DNA of 64,000 nt. It comes from CAZJYI01 sp964550025 (lineage in GTDB: Bacteria > Verrucomicrobiota > Kiritimatiellia > UBA8416 > CAYOBW01). The DNA lies in NCBI GenBank assembly GCA_964550025.1, contig CAZJYI010000044.1, forward strand, positions 11,556 to 75,555. The letters are read 5' to 3'. The notes beneath the pieces are model-generated. The model saw only the letters and a program-made list of their open reading frames with translations. It searched no databases and was not told where the DNA came from. Shown here one piece after another: positions 8,168 to 16,516 of this stretch. Numbering within the stretch: the first letter of the stretch is position 1; each line of letters starts with the position of its first letter. The translations under genes and the position numbers were made by a program.

Positions 8168-9280
8168 GTGGAGACCGACCATCTAACTGCGGGGCATGGA
8201 GCCGTCGGACACGGCGACAGCATGCCGTCGCGTCCCGTCCGCGCCCTGCTGGTGGAAGACAGCGAGGGTTTTGCCTACTTCATCCGCGACGCGCTGATGC
8301 GCAAGAATGCCGGGCGCTTCGAACTCGGAGAGGCAACCACGCTCGAAGAAGGGTTGGGGGCTCTCCTGTCGCAGGATATCGATGTCGTGCTGCTGGACCT
8401 GGGTCTGCCCGACAGCGTGCGCATCGACACCTTCAAACGGATCCATGCGGCATCCCCTGAGACGCCCATCATTATCCTCACCGTTCTGAACGATGACGAA
8501 GTTGCCTTGCAGGCGATGCGGCTGGGCGCCCAGGACTACCTGATCAAGGACCAGGTAACAGAGAACCTGCTGCTACGCTCGATCCGCTACGCGCTCGAGC
8601 GCGCCAGAAGCCAGAAGACGCTGCACCAGCTTTCGGCTCGCCTGCTCGAACTGCAGGACGAGGAACGCCGCCGCGTCGCCCGTGCGCTGCACGAGTCGAC
8701 GGCGCAGAGTCTGGCGGCCCTGTCTCTGAACCTGTCTGCCCTGCATTCGCGGGCCGAAGCGTTGCCGGAAGACTTGCGAGAGCTGATCGAAGAGAGCGTG
8801 CGGTTCGTCAACCAGTGCTCCCAGGAAGTCCGCACGATGTCCTACCTGCTGCACCCGCCGCTGTTGGACGAAATGGGTTTGTCCGGGGCGGTCCGCGAAT
8901 ACGTCGACGGTTTTGCCGACCGCAGCGGGATTCGCGTGGACCTCGAGCTTCCCGCCGACCTCGCTCGCCTGCCGCGGGAGACGGAAACCGCCCTGTTCCG
9001 CGTGATGCAGGAATGCCTCACGAACATCCACAGGCACTCCGGCAGCCCCACGGCATCCGTGCAGATCACCGATGAGGAGGGCGGCATGACCTTGAGTGTG
9101 CGTGATGCCGGCAGGGGCGCCGCGGGACGCACGCCGGCCAACGGGGAAAGCGCCAACATCGTGTTCGGGGTGGGAATCGCCGGGATGCAGGAACGGCTGC
9201 GGCAGTTGGGCGGCCGCCTGCATATCGAGAGCAGTGAGAGCGGAACGGCCGTGTCGGCCTTTTTCCCCCTCAAAGACTGA
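8168..9280 (+). CDS. Receiver-histidine kinase fusion (NarX/LiaS-type kinase core)
   Basis: This 370-residue soluble protein carries an N-terminal receiver domain (about residues 20-140; RALLVEDSEG, phosphoacceptor Asp in DVVLLDLGLPDS, Lys in YLIKDQ). A HisKA_3 dimerisation helix follows (DEERRRVARALHES, with the phosphoacceptor His), then an HATPase_c domain (QECLTNIHRHSG, FGVGIAGMQERL). It would autophosphorylate and pass phosphate to the NarL regulator 20 bp downstream. There is no membrane segment, so its input must be another kinase or partner acting on the receiver. The GTG start at 8168 is 6 bp after the permease stop, with AAAGGA upstream; ATG 8222 is an alternative. Linkage suggests signalling tied to sugar uptake. 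Confidence 0.9.
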   Translation: METDHLTAGHGAVGHGDSMPSRPVRALLVEDSEGFAYFIRDALMRKNAGRFELGEATTLEEGLGALLSQDIDVVLLDLGLPDSVRIDTFKRIHAASPETPIIILTVLNDDEVALQAMRLGAQDYLIKDQVTENLLLRSIRYALERARSQKTLHQLSARLLELQDEERRRVARALHESTAQSLAALSLNLSALHSRAEALPEDLRELIEESVRFVNQCSQEVRTMSYLLHPPLLDEMGLSGAVREYVDGFADRSGIRVDLELPADLARLPRETETALFRVMQECLTNIHRHSGSPTASVQITDEEGGMTLSVRDAGRGAAGRTPANGESANIVFGVGIAGMQERLRQLGGRLHIESSESGTAVSAFFPLKD

Positions 9281-9300
9281 ACAGCCGTGCTAGAGGTCGA

Positions 9301-9963
9301 ATGGCCGTGCAGGAAACGCTACGCATTCTGATCGCCGACGATCATGAGATGATCCGCAAGGGCCTGCGGAGTCTGATCAGTCCGCACGACGACTGGAAGA
9401 TATGCGGCGAAGCGACCAACGGTCGCGAAGCCGTCGAAATGGCGCGCCAACTGCGACCGAACGTGATCATCATGGACGTCTCCATGCCGGAATTGAACGG
9501 CCTGGACGCTACGCGGCAAATCCTCAGAGAGCTCCCCGACTGCAGCGTGCTGATCCTGACCATGCACGACTCCGAGCAACTGATCCACGAAGTCCTGTCT
9601 GCCGGGGCCAGCGGATATGTTCTGAAATCCGACGCCGGCAACCTGGTGGCGGCGGCCCTCGAATCGCTCAGCCGCCACCAACCGTTCTTCACGTCAAAAG
9701 TGTCCGAAATGCTCCTGCGCGAATACCACTCGCCCAAACCGCGGGGAGACGCCAACGGCGCTTCCCGCGATCTCACGCCGAGAGAGCGCGAGATCGTGCA
9801 GCTCATTTCGGAAGGCAAGAGCGGAAAAGAAATCGCGAACACGCTCGGTATCAGCACCAAGACCGTTGAAACACATCGTACCAACCTCATGCGCAAACTG
9901 GGCATTCACTCCATTAGCGAAATCGTTCGCTATGCCATTCGCAACAAGATCGTCGAGGCCTGA
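9301..9963 (+). CDS. NarL/FixJ-family response regulator
   Basis: A 220-residue two-domain regulator. The receiver occupies about residues 8-125 (ILIADDHEMIRKGL, phosphoacceptor Asp in VIIMDVSMPELNG, Lys in GYVLKSDAG). The C-terminal LuxR-type helix-turn-helix is complete (LTPREREIVQLISEG, then KEIANTLGISTKTVETHRTN). It is a DNA-binding transcription factor activated by phosphorylation. The upstream gene supplies a HisKA_3 kinase, the standard partner of this class, so the two form a likely two-component pair. Targets are not visible, but the preceding importer genes are the obvious candidates. Confidence 0.95.
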   Translation: MAVQETLRILIADDHEMIRKGLRSLISPHDDWKICGEATNGREAVEMARQLRPNVIIMDVSMPELNGLDATRQILRELPDCSVLILTMHDSEQLIHEVLSAGASGYVLKSDAGNLVAAALESLSRHQPFFTSKVSEMLLREYHSPKPRGDANGASRDLTPREREIVQLISEGKSGKEIANTLGISTKTVETHRTNLMRKLGIHSISEIVRYAIRNKIVEA

Positions 9964-10234
9964 TCGGCGAGCTCGTACGGCAGCCAGCGCTTTTCTTGTT
10001 TTCTGGACGGAATCCACAGGACTCACGGGATGGGAGGGGCTATCCTCTTGATCCTGTCGATCCTGCCCGAATTCCCGCTTGGCTGCCGCTATACGACGCC
10101 ATACCCGCTTTCAAACGCGCCCCGGGCCATGGGATAATCCCGCATCGGATTGGTGTTTCTACGGGAATTCCCCGATGCGAAATGGTGGATTCACCCGATT
10201 CATTTCTTGCCCGGTCCTGGCGTACTATCTTGTC
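9964..10234. other. Intergenic region with a GATCCTG word repeat
   Basis: No gene is supported here. Around 10046-10070 there is a short direct repeat (TTGATCCTGTCGATCCTG), another of the word-like repeats scattered in this window. No clear promoter or terminator was found. Confidence 0.5.
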
Positions 10235-10681
10235 ATGATGAATGGCGATATCGGCGACAACGCAGCGGCCAAAGGGAAGGCCGAGGCTGGAGGGGCGCGG
10301 ATTCGTACCGTCATCGCGGACGACTCCGCCCACGTCAGCGCGGTCGTGTGCGAGCACTTGCTGGAACACCGCCGTTTCGACGTCGTGGGGTTTGCCCGCA
10401 ACGGGATCGAGGCGGTCGAGTCGGTGTGCACGCTCAAGCCGGAGCTGGTGATCATGGACATCAGCATGCCGGAGATGAACGGCCTGGATGCCACGCGGTT
10501 GATCAAGGCCACTCGCGAGCCGCCGGTTGTAGTGATATTCTCTCTGGAGGACAGTAGCTCGTACAAGGCTGCCGCGGAGAAGGCGGGAGCGGACGGTTTC
10601 TGCAGCAAACTCGACGTGCTGGAAGACCTGCTGCCAACCGTGCTGGGGTTTTTCGAGGAAGGAGAATCGCCCGAGGATTGA
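10235..10681 (+). CDS. Stand-alone receiver (CheY-like) protein
   Basis: A single receiver domain of about 148 residues. The acidic pair is IADDSAH, the phosphoacceptor Asp lies in LVIMDISMPEMNG, and the conserved Lys in FCSKLD. No output domain follows. The frame stays open upstream to 10079, but that stretch has no domain similarity, and ATG 10235 or 10238 gives a normal single-domain size. It is the third receiver-bearing gene in a row after the REC-kinase and the NarL regulator, so it may be a phosphate shuttle or sink in the same relay. I see no Shine-Dalgarno, so the start is uncertain. Confidence 0.8.
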   Translation: MMNGDIGDNAAAKGKAEAGGARIRTVIADDSAHVSAVVCEHLLEHRRFDVVGFARNGIEAVESVCTLKPELVIMDISMPEMNGLDATRLIKATREPPVVVIFSLEDSSSYKAAAEKAGADGFCSKLDVLEDLLPTVLGFFEEGESPED

Positions 10682-10690
10682 CACATATTT

Positions 10691-11100
10691 CCAACGCCGG
10701 GTGGCTCATCGGCTTGCGGCTGCGACCCCTCTGGCCAGGTCATCCGGCGTTGGGTTCTTTTCCAGGTTTAGTTTGACGATGTTCTTTGGAGGTGCGCATC
10801 CTGTTGTGCGCGTGAATGATAGAGAGAAACCCACGCCGGATGGCTCATCGGCTTGCGGCTGCGACCCCTCTGGCCAGGCCATCCGGCGTTGGGCCCTTTC
10901 TCGATCTTGAATTGAAGGCGTTCTGGCAGGCGCGCATCCTGTTGCGCGATTGAAAAAAAGAGACCCACGCCGGGTGGCTCATCGGCTTGCGGCTGCGACC
11001 CCTCTGGCCAGGCCATTCGGCGTTGGGTCCTTTTTCTGGTTGCCGAACGCGGTCCCACGCCCGATTCTCCTTGATTGCGCGCCGCACAGCCCGCATCCTG
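10691..11100 (+). repeat. Three tandem copies of a structured element (about 136-bp period)
   Basis: Three copies begin at 10694, 10833 and 10967 (periods 139 and 134), with a decayed fourth trace near 11053. Each has a 12-bp stem (ACGCCGGRTGGC against GCCAYYCGGCGT) closing a conserved loop that includes CTTGCGGCTGCGACCCCTCT, followed by TTGGGYYCTTT and a T-rich run. The stem of copy 2 is perfect. In copies 1 and 3 every stem substitution leaves a G-U pair in plus-strand RNA, which would be an A-C mismatch on the minus strand. The linkers share GCGCATCCTGTTG, itself a small hairpin. This points to a transcribed plus-strand RNA, possibly tandem terminators or sensors ahead of the downstream kinase-like gene. 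Confidence 0.85.
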
Positions 11101-11240
11101 TGTCCCTGCAATCCATCGCACAAGGCTAGTGCCGGAGGCGGGAGATCGGCACACGGGGTGCGATCCTATGAAATGGGTTGCCCGGCACCAGCCGCGGCGC
11201 GGTCCACATCCGCCGTGGCACTCGATTCGAGGACCAGAAG

Positions 11241-12350
11241 ATGAAAGCAGCATTGATGGCGCAGCAGTTCGACGTGGACGGACGCCTTGTTACGGTCGAG
11301 GCAACCGGGAGCGGCAACATCAACGACACCTACCTGGCGATCTTCAGGACCACGTTCGACGAACACCGCTTCATCCTGCAGAGGATCAACAAGCGGGTCT
11401 TCTCCAGTCCCCAGGCCATCATGGAGAACATGAAGATCGTGACGGAACACGTTCACACTCGCCTGGAAGCCGAAACCCACATGTCGGACCGTATCTGGCA
11501 GCTTCCCCGCGTTATCCCCACCAAGTGCGGCCACGACTTCTGCGAGGATGCCGACGGGGAGTACTGGCGCGCCATCTCACTGATTGCCTCGGCCCACTCC
11601 TACGAACAGGTCCAGAGCATCGAGCACGCGCACGAAGCCGGTATCGTGCTGGGCCAATTCCAACGCCTGATCAGCGATATTCCGCCCGACCGCCTGCATG
11701 ACACCCTGGTCGGCTTCCACATCACGCCCGGCTACCTGGCGCAGTTCGACGAGGCGGCTGCCACGGATGAAGGCAGGGAACGCCTGCGGAGCTCTGCGGA
11801 AGCGGAACGCTGCTGCCGCTTCGTGCAGGACCGGCGCGACTGGTGCTCCGCGCTCGAGAGTGCCAGAGAAGCGGGCGAGCTCGTCGTCCGCCCCATTCAT
11901 GGCGATCCCAAAGTGGCCAATATCATGATCGACGACGCCACCGGCAGAGGCACCTGCATCATCGATCTGGATACCGTCAAGCCCGGCCTGGTGCAGTACG
12001 ACTTCGGGGATTGCCTCCGCTCCTGCTGCAACCCCGCCGGCGAAGAAGCCCAGGACCTGAACAGCGTCTACTTCGACACGGACCTCTGCAAGGCCATCGT
12101 CAAAGGCTACATGACCTATGCCAGGTCGTTCCTGACCGACAAGGATCGGCACTACCTGTTCGACAGCATCCGCCTGATCGCCTTCGAACTCGGGCTGCGT
12201 TTCTTCGCCGACTTCGTCGCCGGCGATCAGTATTTCAAGGTCAAGTACGACGGGCAGAACCTGAACCGCGCACGCGTCCAGTTCCGGCTCTGCGAAAGCA
12301 TCGAAACGCGGGAATCCGTCATACGGAAGATCCTGGAAGAAAACGGTTGA
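11241..12350 (+). CDS. Aminoglycoside-phosphotransferase-fold sugar kinase (NahK-like)
   Basis: A 369-residue APH-fold kinase. The P-loop-like start GSGNINDTYLA and the nucleotide lysine region (FILQRINKRVF) are followed by the catalytic loop IHGDPKVANIMID and the metal site IIDLDTVKPG. QYDFGDCLR is characteristic of the group that includes N-acetylhexosamine 1-kinase. The enzyme probably phosphorylates an amino sugar or other small polyol in the cytoplasm; the substrate is inferred only. ATG 11241 is preferred over an in-frame GTG/ATG region from 11178. The gene follows the tandem structured element, which would lie in its 5' leader if transcribed from upstream. A zinc-ribbon gene follows. 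Confidence 0.82.
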   Translation: MKAALMAQQFDVDGRLVTVEATGSGNINDTYLAIFRTTFDEHRFILQRINKRVFSSPQAIMENMKIVTEHVHTRLEAETHMSDRIWQLPRVIPTKCGHDFCEDADGEYWRAISLIASAHSYEQVQSIEHAHEAGIVLGQFQRLISDIPPDRLHDTLVGFHITPGYLAQFDEAAATDEGRERLRSSAEAERCCRFVQDRRDWCSALESAREAGELVVRPIHGDPKVANIMIDDATGRGTCIIDLDTVKPGLVQYDFGDCLRSCCNPAGEEAQDLNSVYFDTDLCKAIVKGYMTYARSFLTDKDRHYLFDSIRLIAFELGLRFFADFVAGDQYFKVKYDGQNLNRARVQFRLCESIETRESVIRKILEENG

Positions 12351-12366
12351 GTTTGCAGGGTCGCCC

Positions 12367-12561
12367 ATGCCCAGGCAGTTCGAGAATCTCCGTGCAAGTG
12401 AACTCTACTGTCCGACGTGCCGAACGGCACGGCCCGTCAGGGAACGCCTCCTGCTGGTCCTGCCCAACGGCGAGATTCACGCCTACCGCTGCACGACCTG
12501 CGGCGACACGCTGGGAACGCGTGAGGTGAAAACGCCCCCGAAAGGGATCGTCAGACCGTGA
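12367..12561 (+). CDS. Small zinc-ribbon protein, unknown function
   Basis: A 64-residue protein with two CxxC knuckles (YCPTCRTA and RCTTCGDT) 29 residues apart, as expected for a small zinc ribbon. I do not recognise a named family. It follows the phosphotransferase by 16 bp with AGGG upstream of its ATG, so the two are probably co-transcribed. A nucleic-acid or protein-binding role is possible but not shown. Confidence 0.65.
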   Translation: MPRQFENLRASELYCPTCRTARPVRERLLLVLPNGEIHAYRCTTCGDTLGTREVKTPPKGIVRP

Positions 12562-12610
12562 TGCGAGGGCGGAGGGCGGAAACCTGGAGCCCGAGGGCTG
12601 AGGACGAGCC

Positions 12611-12645
12611 TTTGAAATCTGAGATCTGAAATCTGCAATCTGACA
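12611..12645. repeat. AATCTGA-type word repeat, block 2
   Basis: A short block (TTTGAAATCTGAGATCTGAA and onward) fills the space directly upstream of the glyoxalase II start. It is the same word family as the block at 6325. Confidence 0.85.
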
Positions 12646-12653
12646 GACACACC

Positions 12654-13400
12654 ATGACCGTCGACATCCTCACAGCGTTTTCCGACAACTACATCTACGT
12701 GGCTCGCGAAGGCCGCAGCGCCGCCGTCATCGACCCCGGCCAGGCCACTCCCGTGCTGTCCGTCCTCCAGCGCTTCGGCGCCACATTGGAAGTCGTTCTC
12801 CTGACGCATCACCACACGGACCACGCCGCCGGCTGCCGCGAACTGAAGCTCGCCACGGGCTGCCGAATCGTCGGCCCCGACGACCGGCGCGTTCCCGGGC
12901 TCGACCAAAGTGTCAGGGGCGGAGAAGACATACCGTTCGGGTCGGCCGCTTTCCGCGCTGTCGCCGTCCCCGGGCACACGCGAACGCACGTGGCGTACTT
13001 CGCAGGCGGTGTTCCCGCTGTCTGGACGGGCGATGCGCTGTTCGCCTGTGGCTGCGGACGCATCTTCGAGGGCACGCCGGAAGACATGTGGCGGGCCATG
13101 CTGCGGCTGCGGGAGCTCCCCGACGAAACGCTGCTCTACGGGGGCCATGACTATACGATGGAGAACCTGGAGTTCGCCGCTCACGTCGATCCGGGCAACG
13201 CGGCCGTTCGGGAGCGCCTCGCGGAGTACGCCGCACGGAGCGCCGAGGACCGTGACCGTCCCTCGACAATGGGCCTCGAGAAGGCAACCAATCCCTTCCT
13301 GCGCGCCGACACGATCGAGATGCGCAAGGCCATGGGACTCGCATTCGGGTCCCCCGCAGAGATCCTGGGCGAGCTCCGCCGCCGCAAGGACCGCTGGTAG
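12654..13400 (+). CDS. gloB: Hydroxyacylglutathione hydrolase (glyoxalase II)
   Basis: A 248-residue metallo-beta-lactamase-fold enzyme that hydrolyses S-D-lactoylglutathione in methylglyoxal detoxification. The binuclear metal motif THHHTDH is at residues 51-57. Further ligands lie in VPGHTRTHVAYF, TGDALFACGCGRIFEG and the YGGHDYT segment. The C-terminal substrate-binding half with NPFLRAD is present, which separates it from general MBL hydrolases. The start directly follows a word repeat. It is convergent with glucuronate isomerase across a TCAGTGA repeat. No glyoxalase I gene is nearby. Confidence 0.93.
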   Translation: MTVDILTAFSDNYIYVAREGRSAAVIDPGQATPVLSVLQRFGATLEVVLLTHHHTDHAAGCRELKLATGCRIVGPDDRRVPGLDQSVRGGEDIPFGSAAFRAVAVPGHTRTHVAYFAGGVPAVWTGDALFACGCGRIFEGTPEDMWRAMLRLRELPDETLLYGGHDYTMENLEFAAHVDPGNAAVRERLAEYAARSAEDRDRPSTMGLEKATNPFLRADTIEMRKAMGLAFGSPAEILGELRRRKDRW

Positions 13401-13410
13401 GGACGAGAGG

Positions 13411-13500
13411 AGTGATCAGTCATCAGCTGTCAGTGATCAGTGCTCTTTGACCGGTCACGGATCACTGATTACTGATCACTGGTCACTGGTCACTGATCAC
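13411..13500. repeat. TCAGTGA-type word repeat, block 1 (overlaps the uxaC stop)
   Basis: About 90 bp built from variants of AGTGATCAGT, CACTGATTACTGATC and GTCACTGGTCACTG. The words are partly palindromic, so the block can form hairpins in either orientation and could end transcription from both convergent genes. The last residues of glucuronate isomerase (VISDQ) are encoded inside it, so the repeat supplies that stop codon. The family recurs at 41225. Confidence 0.88.
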
Positions 13501-14925
13501 CGACTCCGGCACGTCGAACCCGAAATGCCGGGCTGCGTTGTTGTAGCAGATGTCCCGGACCATTCCGCCCACCAGCTCCATGTCGCGCGGGACAAGCCCC
13601 TTCTCTATGTCGCCGCCCAGGATATTGCAGAGGATCCTGCGGAAGTACTCGTGGCGCGTATAGGAGATGAAGGAGCGACTGTCCGTGAGCATTCCCACGA
13701 ACCGGCTGAGCATTCCGAGCTGCGACAGGGCTTCCATCTGCCGTTCCATGCCGTCTTTCTGATCGAGAAACCACCATCCGCTGCCGAATTGCATCTTCCC
13801 CGGAACGGACTCGTCCTGGAAATTGCCCATGGCCGTGGCGACGAGCTCGTTGTCCCGCGGGTTGATGTTGTACATGATCGTCCGCGGGAGACGCTGCTGT
13901 CGGTCGAGGCGGTCGAGCCAGGCGTTGAGCGCGCGGCCGATGCTGAAATCGCCGATTGAGTCGAAGCCGGTGTTCGGCCCCAGCTCTGCCAGCCGGCGCG
14001 TGTTGTTATTCCGCAGTACGCCGTAGTGCACCTGTTGCGTCCAGTCCGCCTCGGCATCCATGATGCCGAACTCCACCATCATAGCCGACTGGAACTTCCG
14101 CACTTCGTCCTCGGCCAGTTCGTCCCCCGCGCGTACCTTGGCAAAGATCCACTGGATGTCGGACGTGGCGTACTCCTCGGCGTACAGCGTACCGACGCCG
14201 TGGTCAGACAGGCGGCAACCCATGGAATGGAAAAAGGCGTGACGCTTGTGCAGCGCCTCCATGAACGCATCGAAATCGCCGATGCTCATGTCGGCGGCCT
14301 GCTCCAGCCGGTCAACCCAGGCGTTGTAGCTCTCCGCATTCTCGACGGCCATGGCTCCGTCGGGACGCCACGCGGGCAGGACCCGGATGTCAAAGTCGGG
14401 GTCCGCCGCGATGGCCGCGTGGTGCTCGAGCGAGTCCGTGGGGTCGTCCGTGGTACAGACCAGCACGACCTTGCTCTGCTTCATCAGTCCGCGGGCACTG
14501 AACGACGGGGCGTTGAGTCGCGCATTGCACTCAGCCCAGATGCTCTGCGCGGTATCCGGGGAAAGCAGCCGGTCGCCGATGCCGAAGTAGCGCTTCAGTT
14601 CCAGGTGCGTCCAGTGATAGAGCGGATTGCGTAGCAGGTAGGGCACGGTCTCGGCCCACTTGTCGAACTTCTCGCGGTCACTCGCATCGCCGGTCACGTA
14701 GCGTTCGGGGATGCCGTTGGACCGCATGGCGCGCCACTTGTAATGGTCGCCGCCCAGCCAGACCTGTGTGACGTTCTCCCAACGCTGGTCGGCGGCGACT
14801 TCCCCGGGCGGCAGGTGGCAGTGATAGTCGATGATCGGCATGGCTTCCGCGTAGGTGTGGTACAAGGCCTTCGCCGTATCCGTCTCGAGCAGGAAATCGT
14901 CGTTGATGAACTCCATTTGTGACAT
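13483..14925 (-). CDS. uxaC: Glucuronate isomerase (uronate isomerase)
   Basis: A 480-residue amidohydrolase-superfamily enzyme converting D-glucuronate to D-fructuronate and D-galacturonate to D-tagaturonate. The metal motif is IIDYHCHLPP near residue 35. The family segments WLGGDHYKWRAMRSNG, YNINPRDNELVATAMGNF, GSGWWFLDQKDGM and DSRSFISYTRHEYFRR are all present. ATG 14925 has GAGAGAGG upstream, which is why I prefer it to the longer frame from 14997. The last residues (VISDQ) fall inside the TCAGTGA repeat, suggesting that a repeat insertion reset the C-terminus. No other uronate-pathway genes are adjacent. Confidence 0.95.
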   Translation of the reverse strand: MSQMEFINDDFLLETDTAKALYHTYAEAMPIIDYHCHLPPGEVAADQRWENVTQVWLGGDHYKWRAMRSNGIPERYVTGDASDREKFDKWAETVPYLLRNPLYHWTHLELKRYFGIGDRLLSPDTAQSIWAECNARLNAPSFSARGLMKQSKVVLVCTTDDPTDSLEHHAAIAADPDFDIRVLPAWRPDGAMAVENAESYNAWVDRLEQAADMSIGDFDAFMEALHKRHAFFHSMGCRLSDHGVGTLYAEEYATSDIQWIFAKVRAGDELAEDEVRKFQSAMMVEFGIMDAEADWTQQVHYGVLRNNNTRRLAELGPNTGFDSIGDFSIGRALNAWLDRLDRQQRLPRTIMYNINPRDNELVATAMGNFQDESVPGKMQFGSGWWFLDQKDGMERQMEALSQLGMLSRFVGMLTDSRSFISYTRHEYFRRILCNILGGDIEKGLVPRDMELVGGMVRDICYNNAARHFGFDVPESVISDQ

Positions 14926-15108
14926 GAAACCTCTCTCCCGGTTTTGCTGTAAGCGCAGGTTCCGGCAAACCATATCCTTCCCCCCGGCGGAAAGCAAGCG
15001 GCTCTCGGCAACCGATCAGACTTGACGTCACCGTGGATTTCCTCATGATTCCCTATTGCCGTTGCGCACAGGGCAGTGCGCGGCGTGGAACGGAGTGGTT
15101 GCCGACCA

Positions 15109-16509
15109 ATGAATGCGAAAGCAGGTCTCCTCTCCCTGTGCGGGCTCCTCTGTGCGTGCGCCGCCATGGCGCAGTTGAGCGAGCCCCGCTCATGGACCTC
15201 GAAACGCGGATCCAAGCTTGAGGCCGTCCTCATCAAGGACAACGGGGCGAACGTCGTTCTACGGCGGGCGGACGGCGAGAGGGTCAGCATCGGCGTGACA
15301 TCGCTTTCCGACGCGGACCAGGCATTCCTGAAAACGTTGCGTGAGGAGCGCGCAAAGGCAGAGAAAAAGGAGGAGGTCACGTCCATCTTCCTGTCGTCGT
15401 CGAAGGACGCGGCTGCAGAGGAAGAGGCGGAAGAGAAACCGGTCGACCCCGAAGCAGAGGAACGCGAGCTTGCCGTACCGGGCAAGATCTCGGGCCTGAT
15501 CCCCGTGTCGCCGGAAAAGGACGGGGAGCCCTCGAAGCACTCCTACATCCTGTACCTGCCTAAGGCCTTTGCCAGGGACCGTCCCTGGCCGGCGATGTTC
15601 ATCCTGGGTCCATGGGGTGCGCGAAAGGAGAACATGAAGCCCTACATCGCCGGTGCGGAGCGCAACGGTTGGATTCTCGCCATGTCGCGCGACGCCCAGC
15701 AGACGTCCTCGGCCGCGGACGCCCAGGCCGCCGCCCGGGCCATGATCGAGGACGTGATCGCTCGCTATCCCGTAGACGAAGACAGGTTGTATGTATCCGG
15801 CTTCGCCACGGGTTGCGACCAGGCGTACCGCCTGGCCGCCAACATACCCAAGCGTGACATTGCGGGAATCGTGGCCTGTGCCGGGGGGCCGCTCTTCGCC
15901 CGGGTCGAGGTCCCCAAGAAGACCCTTGTCTACGGCCTCAGCGGGGCAGCGTCTCCCCGTCGCTGGGAGATGGCCTATTGCTTTGAGAAGCAGTTCAAAG
16001 GAAAGCGCGGTGTTCTGAAGTTTTTCCCGGGCGAATACGTCTGGGCCGGCGAGCGGTACCTGACCGACGCGATGACATGGCTCAACGGCCGGTACCTCGA
16101 AGGCGCGCCCCGCAGCGACAAGCGCCTCGCGGCGGAGAAGGCGGCGCATCTCAGCCGCCTGCAGGAAGAGATCAAGAGGAAGATGGAGGACGATCCCTGC
16201 TGGGCACACGACTGGGCACACCATCTCAGCGAGTCCGGCGTGAACATCGGCGTTCGCAGGGAACTCGCAAAGACCCTTCAGACGCTTGAGAAGAAGAAAG
16301 AGGTGCAGACGCACGTCGAAGCCGTGAAAGACATGGAGCGTTTCGTCGCACGGTATCTCGCGTCCAATCCCAATGGCCTTTTCGACAAGAAGCTGCACGA
16401 GAAGATGGCGAAAGCGGCGAAGAAGCTCGCGGAAGAGTACGCGGGAACACCGTACAGTACCCTTTTCACCGGCTTCGGCAGTAAGCCCGCTGTGAACATA
16501 AGGAAGTGA
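15109..16509 (+). CDS. Secreted SHD1-domain protein with alpha/beta-hydrolase-like domain (Ser replaced)
   Basis: A 466-residue exported protein. A signal peptide (MNAKAGLLSLCGLLCACAAMAQ) leads to an SHD1-like beta domain (about residues 28-80; RSWTSKRGSKLEA, SLSDADQAFLK). A charged linker precedes an alpha/beta-hydrolase-like domain (about residues 120-350). At the expected nucleophile elbow it reads SGFATGC, so the usual Ser of GxSxG is Ala. A Lys-rich helical tail ends the protein. SHD1 domains followed by esterase-like domains are typical of PVC bacteria. With the nucleophile lost, a binding role is more likely than catalysis. A diverged paralogue lies 7 bp downstream. Confidence 0.75.
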   Translation: MNAKAGLLSLCGLLCACAAMAQLSEPRSWTSKRGSKLEAVLIKDNGANVVLRRADGERVSIGVTSLSDADQAFLKTLREERAKAEKKEEVTSIFLSSSKDAAAEEEAEEKPVDPEAEERELAVPGKISGLIPVSPEKDGEPSKHSYILYLPKAFARDRPWPAMFILGPWGARKENMKPYIAGAERNGWILAMSRDAQQTSSAADAQAAARAMIEDVIARYPVDEDRLYVSGFATGCDQAYRLAANIPKRDIAGIVACAGGPLFARVEVPKKTLVYGLSGAASPRRWEMAYCFEKQFKGKRGVLKFFPGEYVWAGERYLTDAMTWLNGRYLEGAPRSDKRLAAEKAAHLSRLQEEIKRKMEDDPCWAHDWAHHLSESGVNIGVRRELAKTLQTLEKKKEVQTHVEAVKDMERFVARYLASNPNGLFDKKLHEKMAKAAKKLAEEYAGTPYSTLFTGFGSKPAVNIRK

Positions 16510-16516
16510 GGCCGTT

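Noticed and set aside
10079..10234. N-terminal extension of the stand-alone receiver
   Set aside because: The extension has no domain similarity and runs through a word repeat. ATG 10235 gives a normal receiver.
10691..11100. CRISPR-like array
   Set aside because: Repeats are long, with partly conserved linkers of about 75 bp and only three copies. There are no cas genes, and the structure suits an RNA element.
10768..11253. Minus-strand open frame with repeated WPEGSQPQADEPPGV peptides
   Set aside because: It arises from reading through the tandem hairpin element. The G-U compatible changes show that the plus-strand RNA matters.
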